Assembly (NCBI GenBank): GCA_934502905.1
Contig: CAKSVK010000100.1
Location: 1-13,165, forward strand
Length of the DNA: 13,165 nucleotides
Direction of reading: 5' to 3'
From: an uncultured Chitinophagaceae bacterium
GTDB lineage: Bacteria > Bacteroidota > Bacteroidia > Chitinophagales > Chitinophagaceae
In this document: positions 1-6,809 of the stretch, one piece after another
Layout of the letters: the number at the start of each line of letters is the position of its first letter
Numbering within the stretch: the stretch's first letter is position 1
The notes under the pieces: generated by a model
Database searches by the model: none
Told to the model about the DNA's origin: nothing
What the model saw: the letters and a program-made list of their open reading frames with translations, nothing else
Made by a program: the position numbers and the translations under genes

Positions 1-144
1 ACTAGTGTCATGTCAGCGATAAAACGACGGCTAATATTTCCCGCTGATTTCGCAAATAAGCGCAGAAGGCTTTGATTCTCTGCGGAATTCAGCGGAATCT
101 GCGGGAGATCTCAAATGAAAATTCATGTTTGACATGACACTAGT
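1..144. repeat. MITE-like palindromic element
   Basis: A perfect 15-base inverted repeat, ACTAGTGTCATGTCA at 1-15 and its complement at 130-144, bounds about 114 bases. Inside are nested arms: 39-53 pairs with 92-106 (13 of 15 positions, TCCCGC...GCGGGA at the base), and CGCAGA at 61-66 pairs with TCTGCG at 79-84. A small ATGAA/TTCAT arm lies at 115-126. No start-to-stop protein is encoded. Terminal inverted repeats around an internal cruciform suggest a non-autonomous mobile element or an interspersed palindromic repeat. The window starts exactly at the left repeat, so the true left end and any target duplication cannot be seen. Confidence 0.6.
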
Positions 145-202
145 TATAAGTTGCTTAATCACTGAGCCGTGACATGTAATGTCCGTTCCGCCTACACCTG
201 AA

Positions 203-261
203 CTGCACGTGAGGACACGTGCAGGAACAGCGGACCACCTGGTCGCGTGTCCGCACGCGAC
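203..261. repeat. REP-like two-hairpin module, copy 1
   Basis: Two perfect hairpins lie 17 bases apart. The first, 203-224, has a 9-bp stem CTGCACGTG closed by loop AGGA. The second, 242-261, has an 8-bp stem GTCGCGTG closed by loop TCCG. Read on the opposite strand, hairpin one has core CGTG-TCCT-CACG, close to CGTG-TCCG-CACG in hairpin two, so the two look like inverted copies of one REP unit (a BIME arrangement). The module lies beyond the 3' end of the minus-strand gene at 381-971. The same architecture recurs at 12494-12556 and 12690-12750, and the first hairpin recurs exactly at 6648-6669. I see no gene in 145-380. Confidence 0.65.
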
Positions 262-380
262 TTTCCAAACGGATTATTTACAGTTGATTATGATTATGCG
301 GAATGGGTACGGGAAGTCCGGCGTGCCGCTATGCCAGCGCGACAAGACACCAGCACCAGGAAAGAGCCGCCTTGCAAATC

Positions 381-971
381 TTATGTGTTTTTAATCTGCT
401 TATGCCTCCTGTATGCCAGTCTTACCAGGCAATGCAGATGCTGGTAGAAGCATACAAGAGTTCCTTTGCATACCAGTTGTTCCCCCTCATAGGTCATTAC
501 TGCTTCCAGCATATCCAGCAATTCAATTTTTACATAGCCATGCCGGAAGGTTTGGCAGAATTGCTGTATCACCCGGTCAGGGTTACGTTGTTCCGCTTCC
601 ACCAGGTAAAAAGGATGGTTGGCAATGTTCAGCAGCTCTCTTGTTTCCGGTGGTACTATCTCCCGGTAGGTTATCATGTGGATGATGCACCATGCTTCAA
701 TCAGCCGGTGCAGGTGGTTCACGAAATCCATCAGATCTTCCCGGGCTGTTGCTTCCTCGTAGGCTCCCTCGCTGTTAGAGAGGGAAATGCGTAGCCACAG
801 TGTCAACTCTTCTCTGAAATCATCCAGGTGAAAATTTTCAAATATTGCGTCAATGCAATGCAAAGGGTGCTTACCGGCTTTATTCAGAAAATGACCGTGC
901 TTATAGAATCGCTTTCGCACAGGATGGTTCTTGCTTTTCAATGGTGCTTTTTTTATTATGGACAATTCCAA
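381..971 (-). CDS. Hypothetical protein, 196 aa, no recognised family
   Basis: I do not recognise a named family. The product is soluble-looking and rich in His, Leu, Arg and Glu, with a basic N-terminus (residues 7-35), predicted amphipathic helices, and a motif FREELTLWL around residues 52-60 followed by an acidic stretch (EEATARED, 72-79). There is no signal peptide or clear membrane segment. The chosen start is TTG at 971. The frame is open back to a stop near 1020-1022 but holds no ATG or GTG there, and the next in-frame ATG (residue 99) would remove half the protein. No Shine-Dalgarno sequence is visible, as usual in Bacteroidota. The gene is divergent from the XRE regulator at 1101, so it may be regulated by it, but that is inference from position only. 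The opposite strand is also open over part of this span; the minus frame is preferred because it is longer and of ordinary composition. Confidence 0.6.
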   Translation of the reverse strand: MELSIIKKAPLKSKNHPVRKRFYKHGHFLNKAGKHPLHCIDAIFENFHLDDFREELTLWLRISLSNSEGAYEEATAREDLMDFVNHLHRLIEAWCIIHMITYREIVPPETRELLNIANHPFYLVEAEQRNPDRVIQQFCQTFRHGYVKIELLDMLEAVMTYEGEQLVCKGTLVCFYQHLHCLVRLAYRRHKQIKNT

Positions 972-1043
972 TAAATGTCCGAAAGAGTAAGCCGGTATCC
1001 TATATACAACGGCAATATCTTAGCGGTGATACCCGGTAATTTA

Positions 1044-1076
1044 TTGGGTGTGGTAGCAATCAGTTTGTTATATTTG
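1044..1076 (+). promoter_or_regulatory. Candidate Bacteroidota promoter for the XRE gene
   Basis: TATATTTG at 1069-1076 matches the Bacteroidota -7 consensus TAnnTTTG. A TTG lies 22 bases upstream at 1044-1046, at the long end of accepted spacing. The predicted transcript would begin roughly 15-20 bases before the ATG at 1101. Confidence 0.45.
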
Positions 1077-1100
1077 TAACCTACTCAATCACTATAGAAT

Positions 1101-1523
1101 ATGGAAAAAACAATACACCAGGGCAGGAATATCAAGCGCTTCCGAGAAATGCTGGGCATTAAGCAGGAAGGGTTGGCGTTGGAATTAGGCGATGACTGGA
1201 ACCAGCGTAAAATATCGCTGCTGGAACAAAAGGATGTGATTGAACCAGAACTGCTGGAGCAGGTAGCCAAGGTACTGAAAGTGCCGGCAGAAGCGATTAA
1301 GAATTTTGATGAGGACGCTGCAATATTCAATATTCAGAATAACTATGATGGCTCAACTCTAAATCATAGTTCTAATTATCAATATAACTACCAACCGACC
1401 TTCAATCCCATAGATAAATGGGCGGAAGAGATCACAGAAAACAGGAAGTTATACGAACGGCTGTTACAGGCTGAAAAAGAAAAGATGGAGCTGCTGAAGC
1501 AGTTGCTGGATAAGATGAAATAA
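1101..1523 (+). CDS. XRE-family helix-turn-helix transcriptional regulator
   Basis: This is a 140-aa probable DNA-binding repressor or regulator. Residues 8-60 form an HTH_3/XRE-like five-helix domain (NIKRFREMLGIKQEGLA, then the recognition region DDWNQRKISLLEQ). It continues into VAKVLKVPAEAI, the usual end of the domain. A low-complexity Asn/Tyr/Ser linker follows (about 75-100). The C-terminus (105-140) is a charged helix with heptad-like leucines, likely a coiled coil for oligomerisation. The same layout is common in small Bacteroidota XRE proteins. The ATG is 25 bases after a good -7 element. The gene is divergent from the 196-aa gene at 381-971. Its target and ligand are unknown. No toxin gene is adjacent, so a toxin-antitoxin role is not supported. 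Confidence 0.85.
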   Translation: MEKTIHQGRNIKRFREMLGIKQEGLALELGDDWNQRKISLLEQKDVIEPELLEQVAKVLKVPAEAIKNFDEDAAIFNIQNNYDGSTLNHSSNYQYNYQPTFNPIDKWAEEITENRKLYERLLQAEKEKMELLKQLLDKMK

Positions 1524-1550
1524 AAGCTCTATCGTCTTATTTATCACCCG

Positions 1551-1749
1551 TGCAGGCTTGGCAGCCTGGATTTGCGCTTAGCCAACCTCCGCCTTACTAT
1601 TACTCATACAGCCGGTTTTAACCAATCGAAAAGTAATGATTGGGCACGACTTTGTCTCGCTGACGGGAAGTCTCGTGACTGGCGCAGGTTTGGTAGCCTG
1701 GATTCGCGCTTAGCCAGACCTGTGCTTTACTATTACTAATACAGCCCGG
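1551..1749. repeat. Pair of diverged 65-base structured repeats
   Basis: Copy one (about 1551-1615) and copy two (about 1683-1749) are roughly 85% identical and start 132 bases apart in direct orientation. Both fold similarly. In copy two, CAGGTTTGG (1685-1693) pairs with CCAGACCTG (1714-1722) with one G-T pair. In copy one, AGGCTTGGC (1554-1562) pairs with GCCAACCT (1581-1588) with one bulge. The bases differ between copies while pairing is kept. The spacer holds a further hairpin, CCAATC 1622-1627 with GATTGG 1638-1643. This fills most of the gene-free stretch 1524-1882. No coding frame of interest is seen there. Confidence 0.55.
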
Positions 1750-1837
1750 ATAAGTCACTGAAACGTATGCTAAACCTTATAAGATTTTTCATCTGCTGCC
1801 GTCCCAAAATCAGAAATCAGCAATCCCCCCATTACCT

Positions 1838-1845
1838 TATCTTTG
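1838..1845 (+). promoter_or_regulatory. Candidate -7 element for pgi
   Basis: TATCTTTG matches TAnnTTTG and lies 37 bases before the pgi ATG. No TTG is found at the expected -33 distance, so this rests on the -7 match alone. Confidence 0.4.
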
Positions 1846-1882
1846 TTCATAGTCATTTTTCAAAAACCAAATCAACAATACC

Positions 1883-3535
1883 ATGGCATTCCCTCACATT
1901 GCTCCAACACAGACCGCCGCATGGAAAAAGCTTGCATCCCATCATGAAGAGTTAAAAGGCGATACTATTGCCGGTTATTTCAAACAAAACAGCGACAGGT
2001 TCAGCAATTATTCCATTCAGTTTGAAGATATCCTGTTTGATTATTCCAAAAACCTGGTGAATGATACGACCCGCTCCCTCCTGCTGGAACTGGCGGCGGA
2101 AACCGGTGTAAAGGAAGCTATCGAGGCCATGTTTACGGGTGAAAAGATCAACCAGACGGAAGGACGGGCTGTGCTGCATACCGCGCTACGGAATTTTTCC
2201 GGTAAGCCGGTACTGGCAGATGGTAAGGATGTGATGCCGGACGTGCAGCGGGTACTGCAGCAAATGAAAGATTTCGGCAACAAAGTGCATAGCGGCGAAT
2301 GGAAGGGGTATACCGGTAAAAAGATCAAATACATTGTCAATATAGGGATCGGCGGTAGCGACCTCGGTCCCGTGATGATCACGGAAGCCCTGAAACCGTA
2401 TTGGGTGGAAGGCATTCAAACGTATTTTGTGTCCAACGTGGACGGCACCCATATTGCCGAAACACTGAAAAAAGTTACCCCGGAAGAGACACTGTTCCTT
2501 ATTGCCTCCAAAACCTTTACCACGCAGGAAACCATGACCAATGCGCATACTGCGAGGGACTGGTTCCTGGACGCCGCAAAGGATGAAAAGGAAGTAGCCA
2601 AACATTTTGTGGCGCTTTCCACCAACGAAAAAGAAGTCGTGGCTTTCGGCATCGACAAAAACAACATGTTCGAATTCTGGGACTGGGTTGGCGGCAGGTA
2701 CAGCCTGTGGAGCGCCATCGGTCTGTCCATTGTACTGACTATCGGTTACCAGCATTTTGAAGATCTGTTAAAGGGTGCGCACGCTACGGATATCCATTTC
2801 CGTAATACATCTTTTGAAAAGAACATACCGGTGATCATGGCGCTGGTGGGTTTGTGGTATACCAATTTCTTCGGTACCCAAACAGAAGCCATACTGCCCT
2901 ATGACCAGTATATGCATCGTTTCTCTGCTTATTTCCAGCAGGGAAATATGGAAAGCAACGGTAAATATGTAGACCGTAGCGGTAAAAAAGCGCCGCAGGC
3001 AACGGGGCCCGTAATCTGGGGCGAGCCGGGCACCAACGGACAGCATGCTTTCTACCAGCTGATCCACCAGGGTAATATCATCATACCTTGTGATTTTATT
3101 GCACCTGCCATCAGTCATAACCCTATCGGTGACCATCACCCTAAATTGTTGTCTAACTTTTTTGCACAAACGGAGGCGCTGATGAATGGTAAAAGCAGGG
3201 AAGAAGTGGCAGCAGAGCTGGGTAAGCTCAGCGAAGAAGAAAGGGAAAAGCTGATACCCTTTAAAGTGTTTGAAGGTAACCGTCCGACAAATTCTTTCAT
3301 GGTCAAAAAGATCACACCTTATACACTGGGGCAACTGACCGCGCTGTATGAGCATAAGATATTTGTACAGGGCGTTATCTGGAACATCTTCAGCTTTGAC
3401 CAGTGGGGCGTGGAGCTCGGTAAGCAACTGGCAAATAAAATTCTACCCGAACTGAAAGGAGACGAAGCTGTCAGCAGTCATGATTCTTCTACCAACGGGC
3501 TGATCAATGTATATAAGAAGTGGAGAAAGGCTTGA
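1883..3535 (+). CDS. pgi: Glucose-6-phosphate isomerase
   Basis: This cytoplasmic enzyme interconverts glucose 6-phosphate and fructose 6-phosphate in glycolysis and gluconeogenesis. The 550-aa length is typical of the long (E. coli/eukaryote-like) PGI class. Two SIS-type sugar-phosphate folds are evident: [10 protein letters not shown] at 154-163 and the signature region [13 protein letters not shown] at 270-282, and the second signature around [18 protein letters not shown] at 497-514. The expected catalytic residues are present: Glu357 in QGNMESNGK, His388 in NGQHAF and Lys514 in ELGKQLA. The reading frame is intact. The ATG at 1883 gives the standard N-terminus ([17 protein letters not shown]). 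It has its own candidate promoter and no obvious operon partner. Immediately after the stop comes the purine-rich heptad array, not a terminator. Confidence 0.98.
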   Translation: MAFPHIAPTQTAAWKKLASHHEELKGDTIAGYFKQNSDRFSNYSIQFEDILFDYSKNLVNDTTRSLLLELAAETGVKEAIEAMFTGEKINQTEGRAVLHTALRNFSGKPVLADGKDVMPDVQRVLQQMKDFGNKVHSGEWKGYTGKKIKYIVNIGIGGSDLGPVMITEALKPYWVEGIQTYFVSNVDGTHIAETLKKVTPEETLFLIASKTFTTQETMTNAHTARDWFLDAAKDEKEVAKHFVALSTNEKEVVAFGIDKNNMFEFWDWVGGRYSLWSAIGLSIVLTIGYQHFEDLLKGAHATDIHFRNTSFEKNIPVIMALVGLWYTNFFGTQTEAILPYDQYMHRFSAYFQQGNMESNGKYVDRSGKKAPQATGPVIWGEPGTNGQHAFYQLIHQGNIIIPCDFIAPAISHNPIGDHHPKLLSNFFAQTEALMNGKSREEVAAELGKLSEEEREKLIPFKVFEGNRPTNSFMVKKITPYTLGQLTALYEHKIFVQGVIWNIFSFDQWGVELGKQLANKILPELKGDEAVSSHDSSTNGLINVYKKWRKA

Positions 3536-3666
3536 GTAGTAAGTGGACAGTGGGAAGTAGGAAGAAGACAGTGATGAGCAGGAAGTGATAAGTGGGAAAA
3601 TAGGAAGTGGGAAGATGACAGTGATAGTAAGAAGTGAGGGTCCGGATGTTGGAAGTGAATAGTGCC
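3536..3666. repeat. Degenerate heptanucleotide array, upstream arm
   Basis: Starting at the pgi stop codon, about 15 units of a degenerate 7-base motif (examples TGGACAG, TGGGAAG, TGATAAG) run to about 3666, with occasional 6- or 8-base units. It is almost entirely purine plus T on this strand. The downstream array at 4090-4138 carries the reverse complement of the same motif. AAGTGATAAGT at 3583-3593 is a perfect 11-base inverted repeat with 4103-4113. The array replaces the expected pgi terminator region. Confidence 0.7.
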
Positions 3667-3690
3667 ATCAGAGCGCTAAAGTTGCAACTT

Positions 3691-4056
3691 ATGAATAACA
3701 AAGTGATAAGGTTTGAGGACCTGATTGCCTGGCAAAAGGCACAGGATCTGGCTGTAAAAGTGTATGAGACGTTTGGAAAAATCACCGATTTTGACTTCAG
3801 GAGCCAGATCAGGTCGGCTGCTGTTTCTGTCTCGAATAATATTTCAGAAGGGTTTGGCTCAAACAGTAAAAAAGAATTTGTACGTTACCTGGGAATAGCC
3901 AAAAACTCTTGTAACGAGGTAAAATCAATGTGTTACCTCGGGCAACGGTTATATTATATTGATCAGGCAAAAAAAGAAGAAATGATCATGTTTTGCGAAG
4001 AAGTTTCAAAAATAATTTCCGGACTTATCAGGTCGGTTCTAAATCAAATTAAATAA
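3691..4056 (+). CDS. Four-helix-bundle protein, S23 / 23S rRNA intervening-sequence family
   Basis: This 121-aa protein belongs to the S23-type four-helix-bundle family (TIGR02436), related in fold to the Avd accessory protein of diversity-generating retroelements. Family hallmarks visible are FEDLIAWQKAQDLAVKVY at 8-25, QIRSAAVSVSNNISEG at 39-54 (usual form QIRRAAVSIPSNIAEG) and the later EFVRYLGIAKNSCNEV at 62-77. The biochemical role of the family is unknown; the first members lie in intervening sequences of 23S rRNA genes, but here the gene stands alone between pgi and an ABC exporter. ATG 3691 is chosen because it gives the usual family N-terminus and length. A GTG at 3634 would add 19 residues encoded mostly by the heptad array. 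The gene is flanked by inverted heptad arrays, suggesting a cassette. No promoter is evident. Confidence 0.9.
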   Translation: MNNKVIRFEDLIAWQKAQDLAVKVYETFGKITDFDFRSQIRSAAVSVSNNISEGFGSNSKKEFVRYLGIAKNSCNEVKSMCYLGQRLYYIDQAKKEEMIMFCEEVSKIISGLIRSVLNQIK

Positions 4057-4089
4057 AACATATAACAACCAGCAATTTATGAACAACAA

Positions 4090-4138
4090 CTTACCACTAA
4101 TTACTTATCACTTACCACTTACTACTAACCACTGACAA
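4090..4138. repeat. Heptanucleotide array, downstream arm
   Basis: Seven consecutive units in exact 7-base register (consensus CTTACCA, with variants such as CTTATCA and CTAACCA) end two bases before the ABC transporter start codon. The motif is the reverse complement of the one at 3536-3666, so the two arrays form inverted flanks around the S23 gene. Confidence 0.75.
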
Positions 4139-4140
4139 CT

Positions 4141-6003
4141 TTGAAGCATCTTAGAGCAGTAAATAAATATTTCCGGAAGTACAAGTGGCGGCTGCTGCTG
4201 GGCATTTTCTTTGTAACGATATCCAACTACTTTGGCATACTGGCGCCGCAGGTGACCGGGTACGTGGTGGACAAGGTACAGGAAAAGATGCAGCAGCTGC
4301 ACGGTGAAGTGCCGGCTGCAGAGACAGTAGTAAAGGGAACCCGCGCAGAATATGACCCGTTGGTGAATGTATTCATTTCGGAACTGGAATCACGTATTCA
4401 AAACCACGACTTCACCTGGCTGGTGATGATATGCGGCATCACGCTGCTGGTGCTGGCACTGCTACGCGGGTTGTTCATGTTTTTTATGCGGCAGAGCCTG
4501 ATCGTCATGAGCCGCTTTATTGAATATGACCAGAAAAACGAGATATACGAACATTATCAAAAGCTGGATACGGATTTTTACAAAACCCACAGCACCGGCG
4601 ACCTGATGAGCCGCATGGCGGAAGATGTGAGCCGCGTGCGGATGTACACCGGCCCGGCGCTGATGTATTTCACCAACCTCGTGCTGCTGATCGGTTTCAG
4701 CCTTTTTTACATGTTCAAAAAAAACTGGGAGCTCACCATTTATGTATTGCTGCCGCTGCCTATACTGGCTATTGCTATCTACATTGTCAATACACTCATT
4801 CACAAAAAGAGTGAGCACATACAATCCCAGCTCAGCAGTCTTACTACCAATGCCCAGGAGTCTTACTCCGGCATCCGGGTAATCAAGTCTTTTGTGCAGG
4901 AAGAAAACATGGAGCATTTTTTTGAAAAGAACAGTGAAGCCTATAAAAAAAGCGCGGTGAACCTTGCCAAGCTCGAAGCGGTATATTTTCCTTCCATTGC
5001 ATTACTGATAGGACTCAGCACGCTGCTCACCATATTTATCGGGGGCATGTATCACATCAAAGATCCCGGTAGCATTACCATCGGCACGATCACGGAGTTT
5101 GTGGTGTACATCAATATGCTCACCTTCCCGGTCAGTTCTATCGGTTGGGTGGCGAGCATGATACAAAGAGCTTCTGCCTCCCAGAAAAGACTGAACGAGT
5201 TCCTGGAAACCCAACCCGGCATCCGGAACGTTCCGCACCCTGAAAAAGTTATACTGGATGGAGCCATCGAATACAGGAATGTTGATTTTACCTACCCGCA
5301 CAGTGGAATAGCCGCGCTGAAGGACTTTTCGCTGACATTACCTGCCGGGCATAAAATAGCCATTATCGGTAAAACCGGTAGCGGGAAGTCCACCATTGCC
5401 CAGTTGTTGCTCCGCATGTATGATCCCACGCAGGGGAGCATTTTGATCAACGGGGTGGATATCCGGGAAATGGATATACGGGATTTGAGAAAGCAGATCA
5501 GCTATGTGCCGCAGGATGTGTTCCTGTTCAGCGATACCATTGCCGGCAATATCGCCTTTGGTTTGGATGAAGTAACCGAGCCCATGATACACAGGGCGGC
5601 GGCACAAGCCAGCGTAGCCTCCGAGATCGCCCGTTTCCCGAAGGGTTATGATACCCTGGTGGGCGAAAGGGGGGTAACGCTGAGCGGTGGGCAAAAACAA
5701 CGGGTATCCATTGCCCGCGCACTGATAAAAGACCCTTCTATCGTTATATTCGACGATTGTCTGAGCGCCGTGGATACACGGACGGAAAAGGAGATCATCG
5801 GCAACCTGTACCAATACCTGAAGGACAAAACCGCCATCATCATTACCCACCGTATCTTCAGCCTGTTCAGCTTCGATACCATCGTAGTGATGGAAGATGG
5901 GAAAATAGTGGAAAAGGGCACCCACGAGCGGTTGTTGGCGCAGAATGGCTATTATGCCGAAATGTACAAAAAACAGCAGGAACAGGAGGAAAATGAGGGC
6001 TAA
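4141..6003 (+). CDS. ABC exporter half-transporter (fused membrane and ATPase domains)
   Basis: This 620-aa type I exporter subunit would act as a dimer in the inner membrane; its substrate is unknown. Membrane segments are visible near residues 18-35, 93-116, 173-191, 198-218, 284-301 and 314-332, giving a six-helix ABC_membrane domain. The C-terminal ATPase has Walker A GKTGSGKST (410-418), Q-loop YVPQ (455-458), signature LSGGQ (514-518), Walker B IVIFDD (534-539) and switch His570. The position after the Walker B aspartate is Asp instead of the catalytic Glu, in DDCLSAVD, a pattern also found in BmrC-like subunits. The start is TTG at 4141, giving LKHLRAVNKYF, which matches the expected family N-terminus; no ATG lies nearby. 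The start abuts the heptad array, so the native leader may be displaced. A family with paired subunits would need a partner, and none is adjacent. Confidence 0.93.
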   Translation: MKHLRAVNKYFRKYKWRLLLGIFFVTISNYFGILAPQVTGYVVDKVQEKMQQLHGEVPAAETVVKGTRAEYDPLVNVFISELESRIQNHDFTWLVMICGITLLVLALLRGLFMFFMRQSLIVMSRFIEYDQKNEIYEHYQKLDTDFYKTHSTGDLMSRMAEDVSRVRMYTGPALMYFTNLVLLIGFSLFYMFKKNWELTIYVLLPLPILAIAIYIVNTLIHKKSEHIQSQLSSLTTNAQESYSGIRVIKSFVQEENMEHFFEKNSEAYKKSAVNLAKLEAVYFPSIALLIGLSTLLTIFIGGMYHIKDPGSITIGTITEFVVYINMLTFPVSSIGWVASMIQRASASQKRLNEFLETQPGIRNVPHPEKVILDGAIEYRNVDFTYPHSGIAALKDFSLTLPAGHKIAIIGKTGSGKSTIAQLLLRMYDPTQGSILINGVDIREMDIRDLRKQISYVPQDVFLFSDTIAGNIAFGLDEVTEPMIHRAAAQASVASEIARFPKGYDTLVGERGVTLSGGQKQRVSIARALIKDPSIVIFDDCLSAVDTRTEKEIIGNLYQYLKDKTAIIITHRIFSLFSFDTIVVMEDGKIVEKGTHERLLAQNGYYAEMYKKQQEQEENEG

Positions 6004-6044
6004 AATGCTGCACTGTAGCGGATTATAAGAGTTTTAGTTAAAAT

Positions 6045-6074
6045 TTTGTCAATTCAAAAACAATTTTATCTTTG
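6045..6074 (+). promoter_or_regulatory. Strong Bacteroidota-type promoter for the DUF3276 gene
   Basis: TTTG at 6045-6048 and TATCTTTG at 6067-6074 are 18 bases apart and match the Bacteroidota -33/-7 consensus TTTG...TAnnTTTG. The GTG start follows 48 bases later after an A/T-rich leader, so the gene is transcribed separately from the ABC exporter. Confidence 0.65.
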
Positions 6075-6122
6075 TCATCTTAAAAAAAAGGTTCAAGTTA
6101 AAATCATTTAAAATTTTTTATT

Positions 6123-6566
6123 GTGGCGTACGACAACAATGACAAAAGGATGGAAAGTGTTTACAGCAAACGCATTCGTGCCGGAAAGCGCAGAACGTAT
6201 TTCTTTGATGTGAGGAGTACCAGGAACCAGGATTATTATTTAACGATTACCGAAAGCCGTAAACGTTTTAATGATAATGGTTACGACAGACACAAAATTT
6301 TCCTGTACAAGGAGGATTTTAATAAGTTCATCAAAGCATTGAACGAAGCAGTGGATCATGTCAAGACTGAACTGATGCCCGATTTTGATTTTGATGCATT
6401 CAACCACGACACGCCTGAAGGAGATGATGTGGATATGGAAATGGGTACAGAAGTAGCCGCGGAAGTGGATGTAGAAGTGAGCGCCTCTGCTGAAACCACA
6501 GCTTCTGCCACACCTGAGCCCGACACCCGGGACAACGGCGCTGATGAGGAAGTGGATAAATGGTAA
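6123..6566 (+). CDS. DUF3276 family PUR-alpha-like nucleic-acid-binding protein
   Basis: A 147-aa cytoplasmic protein. Residues 11-83 form the conserved PUR-like domain: VYSKRIRAGKRRTYFFDV, then DYYLTITESRKRF, then HKIFLYKEDFNKF and a final helix LNEAVDHVK. Members bind single-stranded or structured nucleic acid in the solved PUR-repeat proteins; the exact role in Bacteroidota is not established. Residues 84-147 are a strongly acidic, Glu/Asp/Val/Ala-rich disordered tail, less conserved and probably protein-specific. The start is GTG at 6123, supported by the family-like MAYDNN N-terminus; an ATG at codon 10 is the alternative. It has its own promoter and a perfect terminator directly after it, so it is monocistronic. 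Confidence 0.9.
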   Translation: MAYDNNDKRMESVYSKRIRAGKRRTYFFDVRSTRNQDYYLTITESRKRFNDNGYDRHKIFLYKEDFNKFIKALNEAVDHVKTELMPDFDFDAFNHDTPEGDDVDMEMGTEVAAEVDVEVSASAETTASATPEPDTRDNGADEEVDKW

Positions 6567-6585
6567 TGACCAGCTACAACATAAG

Positions 6586-6616
6586 CAAAACCCCGGCGAT
6601 CCGGGGTTTTGTTATT
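6586..6616 (+). terminator. Rho-independent terminator after the DUF3276 gene
   Basis: A perfect 11-bp stem (CAAAACCCCGG, 6586-6596) with loop CGAT pairs with 6601-6611 and ends in a T-rich tail. It lies 20 bases past the stop codon. Confidence 0.9.
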
Positions 6617-6647
6617 TAATATCATGGTTGATTACGGGATATCATAA

Positions 6648-6689
6648 CTGCACGTGAGGACACGTGCAGAGGCAGCGCACTGCACGCTG
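6648..6689. repeat. REP-like hairpin, copy 2
   Basis: 6648-6669 repeats exactly the 22-base hairpin of 203-224 (stem CTGCACGTG, loop AGGA). Three bases later an imperfect hairpin (CAGCG 6673-6677 with CGCTG 6685-6689) may be a decayed second unit. It lies between the convergent DUF3276 and DUF2480 genes, a typical place for REP sequences. Confidence 0.6.
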
Positions 6690-6747
6690 GGACGAGAAAC
6701 TCTTTCACCGAAAATCATCTGCAGCACAGGCTTTTTGAGCACTCTAC

Positions 6748-6809
6748 CCTGCACCTGTCCTGCATCTTGTATCCTGACCTGTATCCTGCTACCTGCCGGT
6801 CTGTATCCC
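6748..6809. repeat. Low-complexity CCTG...TGTAT repeats
   Basis: About five degenerate units of 12-14 bases built on CCTGnnnCTGTATC run up to the stop codon of the DUF2480 gene, on the 3' side of that gene. No terminator hairpin for the minus-strand gene is visible here. Confidence 0.4.

Noticed and set aside
247..447. Open frame with the stretch DYDYAEWVREVRR that could be a decayed gene fragment
   Set aside because: It starts inside the REP hairpin, overlaps the 3' end of the minus gene, and the stretch is too short to assign.
303..794. 163-codon plus-strand open frame opposite the 196-aa gene
   Set aside because: It overlaps the longer minus-strand frame, is rich in Cys, Phe, His and Gln with no recognisable domain, and looks like the antisense shadow of the minus gene.
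1551..1749. Integron attC sites
   Set aside because: No core-site pair of the RYYYAAC/GTTRRRY type frames the repeats, and no integrase or gene cassettes are present.
3634..3690. Longer GTG start for the S23 gene
   Set aside because: The extra 19 codons come from the heptad array and following spacer, and the family N-terminus begins at 3691.
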